Notes under the pieces: generated by a model
The model's database searches: none
What the model was told of the DNA's origin: nothing
Seen by the model: only the letters and a program-made list of their open reading frames with translations
Assembly (NCBI GenBank): GCA_963797175.1
Contig: CAWCOL010000005.1
Coordinates: forward strand, 620,001-684,000
Source: DATLLN01 sp963797175
GTDB taxonomy: Bacteria > Actinomycetota > Thermoleophilia > Gaiellales > JAICJC01
Reading direction: 5' to 3'
DNA: 64,000 nucleotides
Part shown: in pieces, positions 36,105-44,207 of the stretch
How the letters are laid out: each line of letters opens with the position of its first letter
How positions within the stretch are numbered: position 1 is the stretch's first letter
Position numbers and translations under genes: made by a program

Positions 36105-37883
36105 ATGAGCACCTTGACGCAGGCAGAGGGAGTGCGGTGGGACCTGTCGCCGCTGTTCGGGTCGGCCGACGAGGCGCGCGCCGCTCTGGCGGACGGTCTG
36201 GAGCGGTCGCGGGCGTTCGAGCGCGATCACCGGGGCACGATGGCCGAGATCACCCCCGCCGTGCTGGCCGCCGCGCTGGAGGAGCTGGGCGCGATCGACA
36301 ACCTGCTCTCGCGCGTGCACTCCTACGCGTCGCTGCGCCGCGCGGTGGACGTGACCAGCGACGAGAACCGCGACCTGTCGGCCTCGGTCGAGCAGGGCGT
36401 GGTCGAGGCGATGAACCTGCTGCGCTTCTTCGAGCTGGAGTGGCTCGAGCTGGACGACGACCGCGCGGCCGAGCTGGCCGCCGCGCCCGAGGTCGAACGC
36501 GACCGCCACCACCTGGAGGCGCAGCGCCGCTTCAAGCCGCACACGCTGTCCGAGCCGGAGGAGCGCGTCCTGGCCGAGCGCGACCCGGCCGCCTCGGGCG
36601 CCTGGCAGACCCTGTTCGGCCAGACCACCTCCACCATCGAGGTGCCGTTCGACGCCGGCGACGGCCCCGAGCCGCACACCATCGACCGGCTGCTCTCCTA
36701 CGTGCACGATCCCCGCCGCGACGTCCGCCGGCGCGCGCTGGAGACGCTCTACGAGACGCTGGAGCCGCAGACCCCGGTGCTCGCACACTGCTACGACTCG
36801 CTGGTCGGCGACCGGCTGGTGCTCGACCGGCTGCGCGGCTACGACGGGCCGATGGTGCTGACCCACCTGCGCAACGAGCTGGAGCCGGACGTCGTCGAGG
36901 CGATGCTGGCCGCCGTCGAGCGCAACTACGGCATCGCCCAGCGCTGGTTCCGCGCGAAGGCCTCCCTGCTCGGCCTCCCCCAGCTCGAGCTGCACGACCA
37001 GTACGCCCCCGTCGGCGAGGCGCGGTCGGTGGATTACGACGAGGCGTGCGCGATCGTCGGCACCGCGTTCGCCGGGTTCTCCGGGCGGGCGGCGACGGTC
37101 GCCGAGGAGCTGTTCCGCGACCACCGGATCGACGCGGAGCCGCGCGCCGGCAAGCGCGGCGGCGCCTTCTGCTCCCCGGTCTCGGGTGACGCCGACCCGT
37201 ACGTGATGATGAACTTCACGGACAACATGGGCGACGTTGTCACGCTGGCACACGAGCTCGGTCACGGCATGCACTTCGCCCTCGCCCACGCGGTGCAGAC
37301 GCCGCACTCGGCGCACACCGGGCTGGCGCTGGCCGAAGTGCCGTCCACGTTCGCCGAGTTCGTCACGTTCGACCACCTGCTGGCGGACGAGGCCGACGCC
37401 GAGACGCGCCGCGTGCTGGTCGCCGAGCGGGCCGAGGGTGCGTTCGCCTCGGTGTTCCGGCAGACGGTGATGGTGCGCTACGAGCAGCGGGCGTACGCAA
37501 TGCGGGCGCAGCCGACGGCGCTGACGCCGGACCGGCTGGCGACGATCTGGGTCGAGGAGAACGCGCGCTACTACGGCGACGCACTGGCGATGACCGAGGG
37601 CTACCGGTTCGGCTGGAGCTACATCCCCCACTTCATCGGGACGCGCTTCTACACCTACGCGTACGTGTTCGCGAAGTTGGTCGCGCTGGTGCTGTACGCC
37701 CGCTACCGCAGCGACGGCGACGCGTTCGTCGGCGACTACCTCGAGCTGCTGGCGGCTGGCGGATCGGCCGACCCGGCGACGCTGCTGCGCCGCTGCGGCG
37801 TCGACATCACCGATCCCGGCGTCTGGGATCGCGCCTTCTCGGAGCTCGACCGGATGGTCGAGGCCGCCGAGGCGGAAGCCTGA
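36105..37883 (+). CDS. pepF: M3-family oligoendopeptidase F
   Basis: Cytosolic zinc peptidase degrading short peptides. 592 residues. The zinc site HELGHGMH with downstream Glu in ALAEVPSTFAEFVTFDHLL is intact, and the YTYAYVFAKLVALVLYARYRSDG tail is typical. N-terminal helical domain (MSTLTQAEGVRWDLSPLFGS) fits the pepF group. ATG at 36105; GATACT (36092-36097) is a possible -10. The gene is monocistronic. Confidence 0.94.
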   Translation: MSTLTQAEGVRWDLSPLFGSADEARAALADGLERSRAFERDHRGTMAEITPAVLAAALEELGAIDNLLSRVHSYASLRRAVDVTSDENRDLSASVEQGVVEAMNLLRFFELEWLELDDDRAAELAAAPEVERDRHHLEAQRRFKPHTLSEPEERVLAERDPAASGAWQTLFGQTTSTIEVPFDAGDGPEPHTIDRLLSYVHDPRRDVRRRALETLYETLEPQTPVLAHCYDSLVGDRLVLDRLRGYDGPMVLTHLRNELEPDVVEAMLAAVERNYGIAQRWFRAKASLLGLPQLELHDQYAPVGEARSVDYDEACAIVGTAFAGFSGRAATVAEELFRDHRIDAEPRAGKRGGAFCSPVSGDADPYVMMNFTDNMGDVVTLAHELGHGMHFALAHAVQTPHSAHTGLALAEVPSTFAEFVTFDHLLADEADAETRRVLVAERAEGAFASVFRQTVMVRYEQRAYAMRAQPTALTPDRLATIWVEENARYYGDALAMTEGYRFGWSYIPHFIGTRFYTYAYVFAKLVALVLYARYRSDGDAFVGDYLELLAAGGSADPATLLRRCGVDITDPGVWDRAFSELDRMVEAAEAEA

Positions 37884-37896
37884 GCCACCCGCTCAG

Positions 37897-37978
37897 GCGT
37901 TGCCACCGGGCGAAACGGGGTCAGAGCGGGGTCGCCCACATGCGACCCCTTCGGCACCCTTCCGGCACGAAGGTCACG
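37897..37978. repeat. 82-bp imperfect direct repeat, copy A
   Basis: Begins GCGTTGCCACCGGGCGAAAC, includes GGGGTCAGAGCGGGGTCG and ends CCGGCACGAAGGTCACG. Same length and layout as copy B, with conserved ends and a more divergent centre. It lies in the 312-base gap after pepF, which holds no gene. Confidence 0.6.
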
Positions 37979-38030
37979 GCGGGGCGATCGCAGGGGATGG
38001 CGCACGGGCAGCCGCGATTCGCATACCCGC

Positions 38031-38112
38031 GCGTTGCCACCAGACGATACGGGGTCAGAGCGGTGTCGTTCCTCCGTGACGAACATGGCGCACGTTCGGC
38101 ACGAAGATCACG
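38031..38112. repeat. 82-bp imperfect direct repeat, copy B
   Basis: Begins GCGTTGCCACCAGACGATAC, includes GGGGTCAGAGCGGTGTCG and ends TTCGGCACGAAGATCACG. Starts 134 bases after copy A. A further inverted repeat GTTGTC/GACAAC lies just beyond it, before the stop of the next gene. Confidence 0.6.
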
Positions 38113-38195
38113 CCCCGGATCGTTGTCCCAGGACGAGACAACGTCTGACGCCGATCATCTCCCCGTTGCAGATCTGGCGCAGTTCCGGCACAGGG

Positions 38196-39116
38196 CTACA
38201 GCGCGGCGTACTCGGCGTAGGCCGTCTCCACGGCCGGCAGCAGCCCGGTCACGTACGCGCCCCCCGCGCAGCCGCGGCACCAGTTCGACCGGTTGATCGC
38301 CGTCGCGGTCACGGCCGGGTCGGCGCAGGTCCACAGCCGGTAGAGGATCCACCCGTAGCCCTGCGTGTCGTAGCCCCAGCGCAGGGTCTGCTCGGTCGCC
38401 GCCATCCCGTCGTCCCGGGACGCGTAGCTCTTGACCCCGACGGCGTTGTAGTCGGCCGCGCCGGCCGCGGGCTGGGTCGTCGCCAGTGGGTTCCAGCGCG
38501 CCGTCGTGCTCTCGGCGGTCTGCCAGGCGACCAGCGAGACGAGGTTGTTGCTGCAGACGGGCGCCCCGATCTGTTGGAGGAAGCCGGCCGCCCAGTCGCC
38601 GCGGCTGATCCCGACGCCTCCGGCCGGCGGGGGCGCCTGCGCCAGCGCGTCCAGCACGGCCTGCGTCCGCCGCCGCTCCGCCCGCAGGCTGTCGCGACGC
38701 CGCTCCAGCCGGGCGACCGCGGGGAGCGATCCGCCCGCGCTGGCATCCCGCTGCGCCAGCCGCAGCGACCGGGCGGCGGCCTCGTAGGCGTCGCGCAGAT
38801 GGGCGATGTGGGCGCGCCGCAGCGTGTCGGCCGCCGGGCCCGGCGCCGCGGTGTGCGCCGATGCCCACCCCAGAGCCATGGCCGCCCTCGCCGTGCGCTC
38901 CTCGCGCCTGGTGAGGGTATCCGCCGTCGCCAGCAGTCGGGCGCGCGCGCCGCGCAGGTCTGCCGCCACAGACCCGAGGTCGGCCTCCACCGCACTCAGG
39001 TGCGCGCCCTCGTCCGCCGCCGTTGTCTGAGTGGACGCCGCAGCCGGCATGGCCGCGACGCCGATCGCTATCAGCACCAGCACGAGCGCGACCACCGGCC
39101 GCGCCGCTGCCGTCAC
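38196..39116 (-). CDS. secreted coiled-coil protein with lysozyme-like C-terminal domain
   Basis: 306 residues. A signal peptide (VTAAARPVVALVLVLIAIGV) leads to a long coiled coil (~45-165, LSAVEADLGSVAADLRGARARLLATADTL...), then a C-terminal domain with GDWAAGFLQQIGAPVCSNNL, LVAWQTAESTTARWNPLATT, DYNAVGVKSYAS, WGYDTQGYGWILYRL. The WxTAE..T..WNPL/N..GV..Y pattern resembles goose-type or phage lysozyme-like domains and may cut or bind peptidoglycan; this is inference. Two Cys pairs may form disulfides. GTG start at 39114-39116 overlaps the cupredoxin gene as GTGA, which puts it last in the pst-linked operon. Confidence 0.68.
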   Translation of the reverse strand: MTAAARPVVALVLVLIAIGVAAMPAAASTQTTAADEGAHLSAVEADLGSVAADLRGARARLLATADTLTRREERTARAAMALGWASAHTAAPGPAADTLRRAHIAHLRDAYEAAARSLRLAQRDASAGGSLPAVARLERRRDSLRAERRRTQAVLDALAQAPPPAGGVGISRGDWAAGFLQQIGAPVCSNNLVSLVAWQTAESTTARWNPLATTQPAAGAADYNAVGVKSYASRDDGMAATEQTLRWGYDTQGYGWILYRLWTCADPAVTATAINRSNWCRGCAGGAYVTGLLPAVETAYAEYAAL

Positions 39117-39544
39117 TGCCCGGACGACGCCCCCGGCGTGGCCTGGAGCTTGCCGCGCAGCCCCGGATGCACGCCCGAGTGGTAGGTGATGCTCGCCATC
39201 GACTGCGGGACGTAGACGTAGGTGCCGCCGGGCGGGATCACCTTCGACTGCACGGGCAGGTGGTCGAACACGACGGACTGGGCAGCGCCGCTGTCGTTCG
39301 TCCAGGTCACGGGCTGCCCGATCAGCGAGACCAGCCAGGCCGGCTGGAACCCGCTGCGCGTGATCGTCACCGTCTGGCCGAAGTCGAAGTTCGCGTCGAG
39401 CCTGCCCGACGACGCGGCGGGCGCGGCGGGCGACGAGGGCCGCGGCGCGGCGGAGGACGCCGGCCCGGAGGAGCCACCGCCGCAGCCGCTCGCGGCCAGC
39501 GCGAGCGTCACGACGAGCGGTGCGAGGATCAGCGGCCGCCGCAT
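39113..39544 (-). CDS. cupredoxin-like lipoprotein with degenerate copper site
   Basis: 143 residues. Lipobox LALAASGC with lipidated Cys21, then a Ser/Pro/Ala linker and a plastocyanin-like barrel (FQPAWLVSLIGQPVTWTNDSG, SVVFDHLPVQSKVIPPGGTYVYVPQSMASITYHSGVHPGLRGKL). In type 1 copper proteins the N-D...H and Y-x-C-x..H-x..M ligands are expected; here the first His position is Gln and the Cys position Ser, so copper binding is doubtful. It starts immediately after the sortase-like stop (TAG then ATG) and ends in a GTGA overlap, so it is firmly in the operon. Perhaps a structural or protein-binding domain. Confidence 0.75.
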   Translation of the reverse strand: MRRPLILAPLVVTLALAASGCGGGSSGPASSAAPRPSSPAAPAASSGRLDANFDFGQTVTITRSGFQPAWLVSLIGQPVTWTNDSGAAQSVVFDHLPVQSKVIPPGGTYVYVPQSMASITYHSGVHPGLRGKLQATPGASSGQ

Positions 39545-40747
39545 CTACAGCGTCCCCGGCAGCAGCAGGTCGAGGCTGCGGAACAGTAGCCACAGGGCCA
39601 TCAGGATGACCGGCGTCGTGATCACGTAGGCGGCCGTCCGCGGCCACCGCCGGTAGAGACGCGTCGCGGCGAACAGCGTGCCCGCAAGGACGGCGCCCCA
39701 GATCACGGCCAGCGGCAGGCCGAGGATGTCGCCGGTCGTGCCCAGCTCGTCGCGGCCGGCGGTCGCCTGCGGCCGCTTCGGGATGGCGACCGGGTCTCCG
39801 TCCAGCTGCGCCGTCACGGCCAGCCGCGCCGACGACCCCACCGATGAGGACGTGACGAGGGTCAGCCGGCTGTCGGCGGAAGCGCCGACCACGTCGCGCT
39901 GGCCGCCCGACACGGTCTGCACGTCGGTGACCAGGTAGAGGAAGCGCCCCTGGCCGGTGACGGCGATGATCTGATCGCCCGGCACCAGCGAGTGGAGGCC
40001 GCCGAACGGGCCGCCGTAGAGGTGGTTGTGGCCGAGCACGACGGCGTTGCCGAACTCGCCCGGCAGCGGCGTCCCCGGAAGATGCCCCGGGCCGTGGCGC
40101 AGGTCGGACGGCGAGCTGCCCTCGCTGACGATCTGGCGCGTCCCCAGCGCCGGAATCTCGAGCAGCGCAACCGGGCCGGACGGCACGGCGGCGGAGGGGT
40201 CGTCGAACGTGCCGGTGCGCAGCCGCTGGTCGAACTGCGCCAGCTGGGCGCGCTGGCTGCGGCTCTCGGAGAGGCCGGTGAAGAGGAATTCGTAGGCGAT
40301 GAACAGGGCCAGGACGATGCCAATGGCGAGCATGGTCGCGCCCAGCCACCGGGCGACGCGGGCCGCGTCCCACCGAGTCGAGGGCGCGGCGACGGCCACC
40401 GGAGGCTCGGCGGCGGCCGGCTCGGCCACGGGAGCGGCGACGGTATCGGGCTCCGGGACCCGGACGCGCTCGCGCTGGGACAGCTCGGCGATGATTGCGC
40501 GGATCCGGGCGGCGGCCTCGGCCAGCTGTTCGCGCTGCGCCGGGTCGGCCACCGAACGCGACGTCTCCCGCGCCAGCCGCTCCAGCGAGAACGCCAGGCT
40601 GGTCATCAGCAGATCGTCCTCGGTCGGGGTGGACGCGGTCTCGGCCAGCCGGCCTTCGAGGACGTCCACGCCGGCGACGATCTGGCGGAACGCCTCGTCG
40701 GGATCGGACAGGTCGAACTGCTCGGGGATCAGGGGACCGATGCTCAT
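39545..40747 (-). CDS. sortase-fold membrane protein with Ser replacing the catalytic Cys
   Basis: 400 residues. Cytoplasmic helical/coiled region (1-125), membrane segment ~137-157, sortase domain ~190-315 and two C-terminal helices. The sortase domain reads ALLEIPALGTRQIV, HGPGHLPGTPLPGEFGNAVVLGHNH (His240), GGPFGGLHSLVPGDQI, then SRLTLVTSSSVGSSARLAV, where LTLvTC with catalytic Cys is expected: residue 300 is Ser (codon TCC). Arg308 is kept. The fold is clear but transpeptidation by the normal thiol route is not possible, so it is either inactive, a scaffold, or uses Ser. ATG at 40747 overlaps the upstream PstS-like stop as ATGA. Confidence 0.85.
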   Translation of the reverse strand: MSIGPLIPEQFDLSDPDEAFRQIVAGVDVLEGRLAETASTPTEDDLLMTSLAFSLERLARETSRSVADPAQREQLAEAAARIRAIIAELSQRERVRVPEPDTVAAPVAEPAAAEPPVAVAAPSTRWDAARVARWLGATMLAIGIVLALFIAYEFLFTGLSESRSQRAQLAQFDQRLRTGTFDDPSAAVPSGPVALLEIPALGTRQIVSEGSSPSDLRHGPGHLPGTPLPGEFGNAVVLGHNHLYGGPFGGLHSLVPGDQIIAVTGQGRFLYLVTDVQTVSGGQRDVVGASADSRLTLVTSSSVGSSARLAVTAQLDGDPVAIPKRPQATAGRDELGTTGDILGLPLAVIWGAVLAGTLFAATRLYRRWPRTAAYVITTPVILMALWLLFRSLDLLLPGTL

Positions 40748-42675
40748 GGGCGCCACCGGGGAAGGAGGGTCAGGGCTGCGGCGGCCTTGCCGGTGCCGCC
40801 CGCGAGCAGGGCGAGGCCGCCGAGGATGCCAAGGACGGCGAGCCCGGCGATACCGGGGAGCAGCAGGCGCGAGGAGGCGGATGCGAGCGTCGCGGCGGGC
40901 AGATCGACCGGCGCCGTCTCGCAGGGCTGGAGTGCGACGGTCGGCGCAGCGACGTGGGCGCCGCCCTTCCCGGTCGCCCTGGGCGCACCGTGGGGCGCCT
41001 GCTCCGTGCCGTCCTCACACGTCGGCGTCGGGCCGCTGACTCCGCCGGGTCCCCCACCGGGCGGCGGCGGCGTGCCGAGCCCGCTGGGCGTCGTGGTCGG
41101 CGTCGTCGGGGGCGACGTGATGCCCGGCGTCGTCCCCGGGTAGTTCCCGCCGCCCGGATAGGTGCCGCCGCCGCCCGGGGGCGGAGCCGTCGTCTGCGGG
41201 ATCGTGGCAGCGGCGGCCGTCAGCGCCGTCTTCATCGCATCGGTCAGCGGCGCGTAGCCCGCGGGCAGCGCCGTCTGTCCGGCGCCGGCGACGTAGGTGA
41301 AGAAGGAGCGCATGGTGATGCCACGGCCGCTGTAGACCTTGTTGGTCGGCACCGTCGCGTAGTCCACGATCGGCATCGGGTAGTCGTTCGGGTCGGTGTC
41401 GGCGAAGTTCGGGCTGACCGTGACGCCGTCCGGGTTGGTGGTTGCGTGCGAGAGCGCGGCGTCGATCGTCGTCGGCGTGGCGTCGACGAACTGGCCCGCC
41501 GCGTTCTCGATCTTGGCGACGGGCAGGCCGAAGTAGGCGGCCTGGCTGGCGTCGATGAAGCCCATGTAGCCGACGCTGAAGTAGTCGGTGTTGAGGTTCT
41601 GGGTCTTGGGGTCGGCGATGGCGTCGGCCAGCTTGTCGCCGCCGACGATGCCCGAGTCCTGCACCAGGTACTTGAGCGGGTAGTCCGCCGAGGCCCCGGG
41701 CCAGTCGGACGGCAGCGCCGATCCGCCGTCAGCCGTCAGCCACGAGGTGAAGAGCAGGTTCGCCGCCGAGTGGTCGCCGCGAACCAGCGGGCGCACCGCG
41801 GGCGGGAAGACGTGGCCCGGGTTCAGCGCGTTGATCTCGGAATCGACGTGCCAGTTCGTCAGCTGGCCGGTGAAGATGCGCGTGACCAGCTCGGGCGTCA
41901 GCTTGAGGTCGGTGACCTGCGCCCCCGGCTCGGAGTGCGCGGCGTCCTGGTCGAACACCTTGTAGGCGAGCACCAGGCCGGACGTCGTCAGCGGCGCGTA
42001 CGTGAAGGTGCGGCCGGCGTGCTTGAGCTGGGCGACCTGGTCGGAGCTGAACGGCAGGCTGGTCACCGCGAAGTCGTTGAGGCCACTGACGAAGTTCGCC
42101 ATGCCGTCCAGTGAGTTGGCAGGGATGTAGTTGACGCCGAGCAGGGACGGCGCCTTGCAGGTGTTCAGCTCCCACTGGTAGATGGCGAGGTTCGACTCGT
42201 CGGCGCCGCCGCCCGAGATGGCCGCACCCGAGGGCCTCGGGCAGCCGTCCGGGGTCGGCGCGAACGCCAGGCTCGTGAAGACGCCGCTGGCAAGCGAGGC
42301 GTCGGTGAACAGGCCGAACGAGCAGGGGTGGTTGATGTCGCAGCGGAAGGTGCCAGGGCCCGAGGCCTTGACGTCGCCGACGGTGACGTGCTCGTAAAGC
42401 AGCCCCGAGCCGGTGCCGTCGGTGAAGCCGACGTCGGTGTAGATCGAGGTACAGTCACGCAGCACGCTGGTCGGGTGCAGCGTGCACTGCCGGAAGAACA
42501 CGACTTGGAGCGGCGTCACGCCCGACCAGGAGACCTTCACGAACTGGCCGTTGCCGAGGCCCGTCGCAGGGGCGACCGTGACCGTGGCGCCGGCGGCACC
42601 TGCCGGCGCGGCCGGGGAGCCCACGGCCAGCAGGGCGGCGCCGAGGGCCGCGAGAACGAGGATCCGCAGCCTCAC
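40744..42675 (-). CDS. surface-anchored PstS-like protein with neocarzinostatin-like domain
   Basis: 643 residues. After a signal peptide, residues ~30-145 resemble the neocarzinostatin fold (VTVAPATGLGNGQFVKVSWSG, QCTLHPTSVLRDCT, FRCDINHPCSFGLF, with four Cys). Residues ~170-450 are a PstS/PBP-like domain (GVNYIPANSLDGMANFVSGLNDFAVTSLPFS, LTPELVTRIFTGQLTNWHVDSEI, LVRGDHSAANLLFTSWL, VGYMGFIDASQAAYF). A Pro/Gly/Thr tract of ~90 residues and a C-terminal helix (LLLPGIAGLAVLGILGGLALL) anchor it. GTG start in GTGA overlap. Ligand of the first domain is unknown; neocarzinostatin binds enediynes, related domains bind various ligands. The combination looks unusual. Confidence 0.78.
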   Translation of the reverse strand: MRLRILVLAALGAALLAVGSPAAPAGAAGATVTVAPATGLGNGQFVKVSWSGVTPLQVVFFRQCTLHPTSVLRDCTSIYTDVGFTDGTGSGLLYEHVTVGDVKASGPGTFRCDINHPCSFGLFTDASLASGVFTSLAFAPTPDGCPRPSGAAISGGGADESNLAIYQWELNTCKAPSLLGVNYIPANSLDGMANFVSGLNDFAVTSLPFSSDQVAQLKHAGRTFTYAPLTTSGLVLAYKVFDQDAAHSEPGAQVTDLKLTPELVTRIFTGQLTNWHVDSEINALNPGHVFPPAVRPLVRGDHSAANLLFTSWLTADGGSALPSDWPGASADYPLKYLVQDSGIVGGDKLADAIADPKTQNLNTDYFSVGYMGFIDASQAAYFGLPVAKIENAAGQFVDATPTTIDAALSHATTNPDGVTVSPNFADTDPNDYPMPIVDYATVPTNKVYSGRGITMRSFFTYVAGAGQTALPAGYAPLTDAMKTALTAAAATIPQTTAPPPGGGGTYPGGGNYPGTTPGITSPPTTPTTTPSGLGTPPPPGGGPGGVSGPTPTCEDGTEQAPHGAPRATGKGGAHVAAPTVALQPCETAPVDLPAATLASASSRLLLPGIAGLAVLGILGGLALLAGGTGKAAAALTLLPRWRP

Positions 42676-44207
42676 CGGCCGGTCCTCCGCGGCACGCGGA
42701 TGCGGGCCGGGCGGCGGACGCGGCCGACGACCAGCGGCGCCGCCACCAGCGCCACCAGCAGCAGCGCCGCAAGCAGTTGCGGGCTCGCCGACGTCGGGCT
42801 GAGGGATGCCATCTCGTGCAGCGCGGCGTCGAACGAGGCCTGGCGCGCGGTGGCGGACATCGGCGTCACGGTCACGCCGAGCGCGGCCGGGTCGGTCAGC
42901 GAGCCCGGGTTCGCCGCCGCCACGTGCTTGCCGCCCTGCGTCTTCGTGTGCGTCGTCCCCGTCGTGTTCGTTGTTCCGGTCGCCGTCGTGCCGCCCCCGC
43001 CCTGCGGGTTGGTGGTCGGGCCCTGCTGCGGCGAGCCGCCGGTGCCCTGGCCGGTGATGGTCGGGTTCGGGCAGGCCTGCGGCGTCAGCGGTGGCGGGTT
43101 GGGCGCGCCCGGGATCCGGCGCACGGCGTCGAACACGTCGCGCACCAGGTTGGGCGAGAGCGGCGAGTAGCCGAGCGGCGCCGCCTCCTGCTGGCCTGCG
43201 CAGGCGATGTAGATGATCCACTTGCCCAGCACCGCGCCCTTGGCCGGGTCGAGGCCGCTGGTGGGCGTGATCAGGTAGCTGTAGCTGGCCAGCGGATAGG
43301 CGTTCGCCTCGGGCGCGGCGTAGACGCCGCCCAGGTTCTGCGTCAGGTCGGGGTTCAGCGTGGCGTGGGTGAGCGCGACCGCGACGTTGGTGGACGTCGG
43401 CGCCGCATAGTGGCCGCTGGCGTTGCGGATGAACGCCGGCGTCAGCGAGTGCTCGTACACGTAGCCCGCCTCGACGTAGCCGATGCTGCCCAGCCCGACG
43501 GACGGGTTGGAGATGTAGTTGGCCATGCCGTCGGAGCCGCGCACGGCGACCGAGTGCGGGATGTTGGGCCAGAACTGCACCGGCAGGGTGACGTGGTACT
43601 GGCGGGCGAACGGGCCCCACGTGGAGGGCGCCAGATGGGCCAGGTAGTCGGCCAGCTTGGCCGAGGTGCCCGAGCCGTCGGAGCGGATGACGGGCGTGAA
43701 CCGCGTCCCGGCGGGGATCACCAGGTGCGGGTTGTCCGCCTTGATCGCGGGATCGTTCCAGCTCGTGACCTTGCCGGTGAAGATCTTCGCGAGCGTCGCG
43801 GCCGACAGCTGGAGGTTCGTCACCTGGTGGCCGCTGGCGTCCTTGAGGTTGTACATGATTGCCGTGCCGCCGGCGACGTCCGGCAGGTACTGGTAGGAGC
43901 GGTGCACCGAGTGCAGCTGCCGCACCTCGTCGGGCAGGAACGGGATCTCGGACGCGGCGAAGTCCACCTGGCCGATCACGTAGAACTGCCGGCCGGCGGT
44001 CGAACCGACGCCCTGGTAGTTGATGTTCAGCCCCTGCCGGGCGGCGTCGGCACGCCACTGGTCGAGCGCGATCTGCACCCACGTCGAGCCCGCGCCGGTG
44101 ACGGTCGGCCCGGAAGCCTTCGCGGCCGCCGCCGGCAGCATCACCAGCACGACGGCGGTCGCGGCCGCGAACAGCACGCGGCACATGCGGCCCTTCCGTC
44201 GCGCCAT
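42672..44207 (-). CDS. membrane-anchored PstS-like phosphate-binding protein
   Basis: 511 residues: signal peptide (VLFAAATAVVLVMLPAAAAKA), PstS core (VTGAGSTWVQIALDQW, INYQGVGSTAGRQFYV, VDFAASEIPF, LSAATLAKIFTGKVTSWNDPAIKA, IRSDGSGTSAKLADYL, SIGYVEAGYV), a Thr/Gly-rich linker with KTQGGKHVAA, and a C-terminal helix (LLAALLLVALVAAPLVVG) followed by a basic tail. GAGST, RSDGSGT and IGYVE are the classical phosphate-contact motifs, so this copy should bind phosphate. ATG at 44205-44207 shares one base with the pstB stop (TGATG). Being tethered, it may hold phosphate near the membrane. Confidence 0.86.
   Translation of the reverse strand: MARRKGRMCRVLFAAATAVVLVMLPAAAAKASGPTVTGAGSTWVQIALDQWRADAARQGLNINYQGVGSTAGRQFYVIGQVDFAASEIPFLPDEVRQLHSVHRSYQYLPDVAGGTAIMYNLKDASGHQVTNLQLSAATLAKIFTGKVTSWNDPAIKADNPHLVIPAGTRFTPVIRSDGSGTSAKLADYLAHLAPSTWGPFARQYHVTLPVQFWPNIPHSVAVRGSDGMANYISNPSVGLGSIGYVEAGYVYEHSLTPAFIRNASGHYAAPTSTNVAVALTHATLNPDLTQNLGGVYAAPEANAYPLASYSYLITPTSGLDPAKGAVLGKWIIYIACAGQQEAAPLGYSPLSPNLVRDVFDAVRRIPGAPNPPPLTPQACPNPTITGQGTGGSPQQGPTTNPQGGGGTTATGTTNTTGTTHTKTQGGKHVAAANPGSLTDPAALGVTVTPMSATARQASFDAALHEMASLSPTSASPQLLAALLLVALVAAPLVVGRVRRPARIRVPRRTGR

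Noticed and set aside
33501..37883. 1,460-residue plus-strand frame ending in oligoendopeptidase F
   Set aside because: The part before 36105 is antisense to leuS and the DUF2269 gene, with shadow-type Arg/Val/Gly-rich composition.
37884..38195. CRISPR array
   Set aside because: Only two imperfect 82-bp copies with a 52-bp gap, no regular repeat-spacer pattern and no cas genes.
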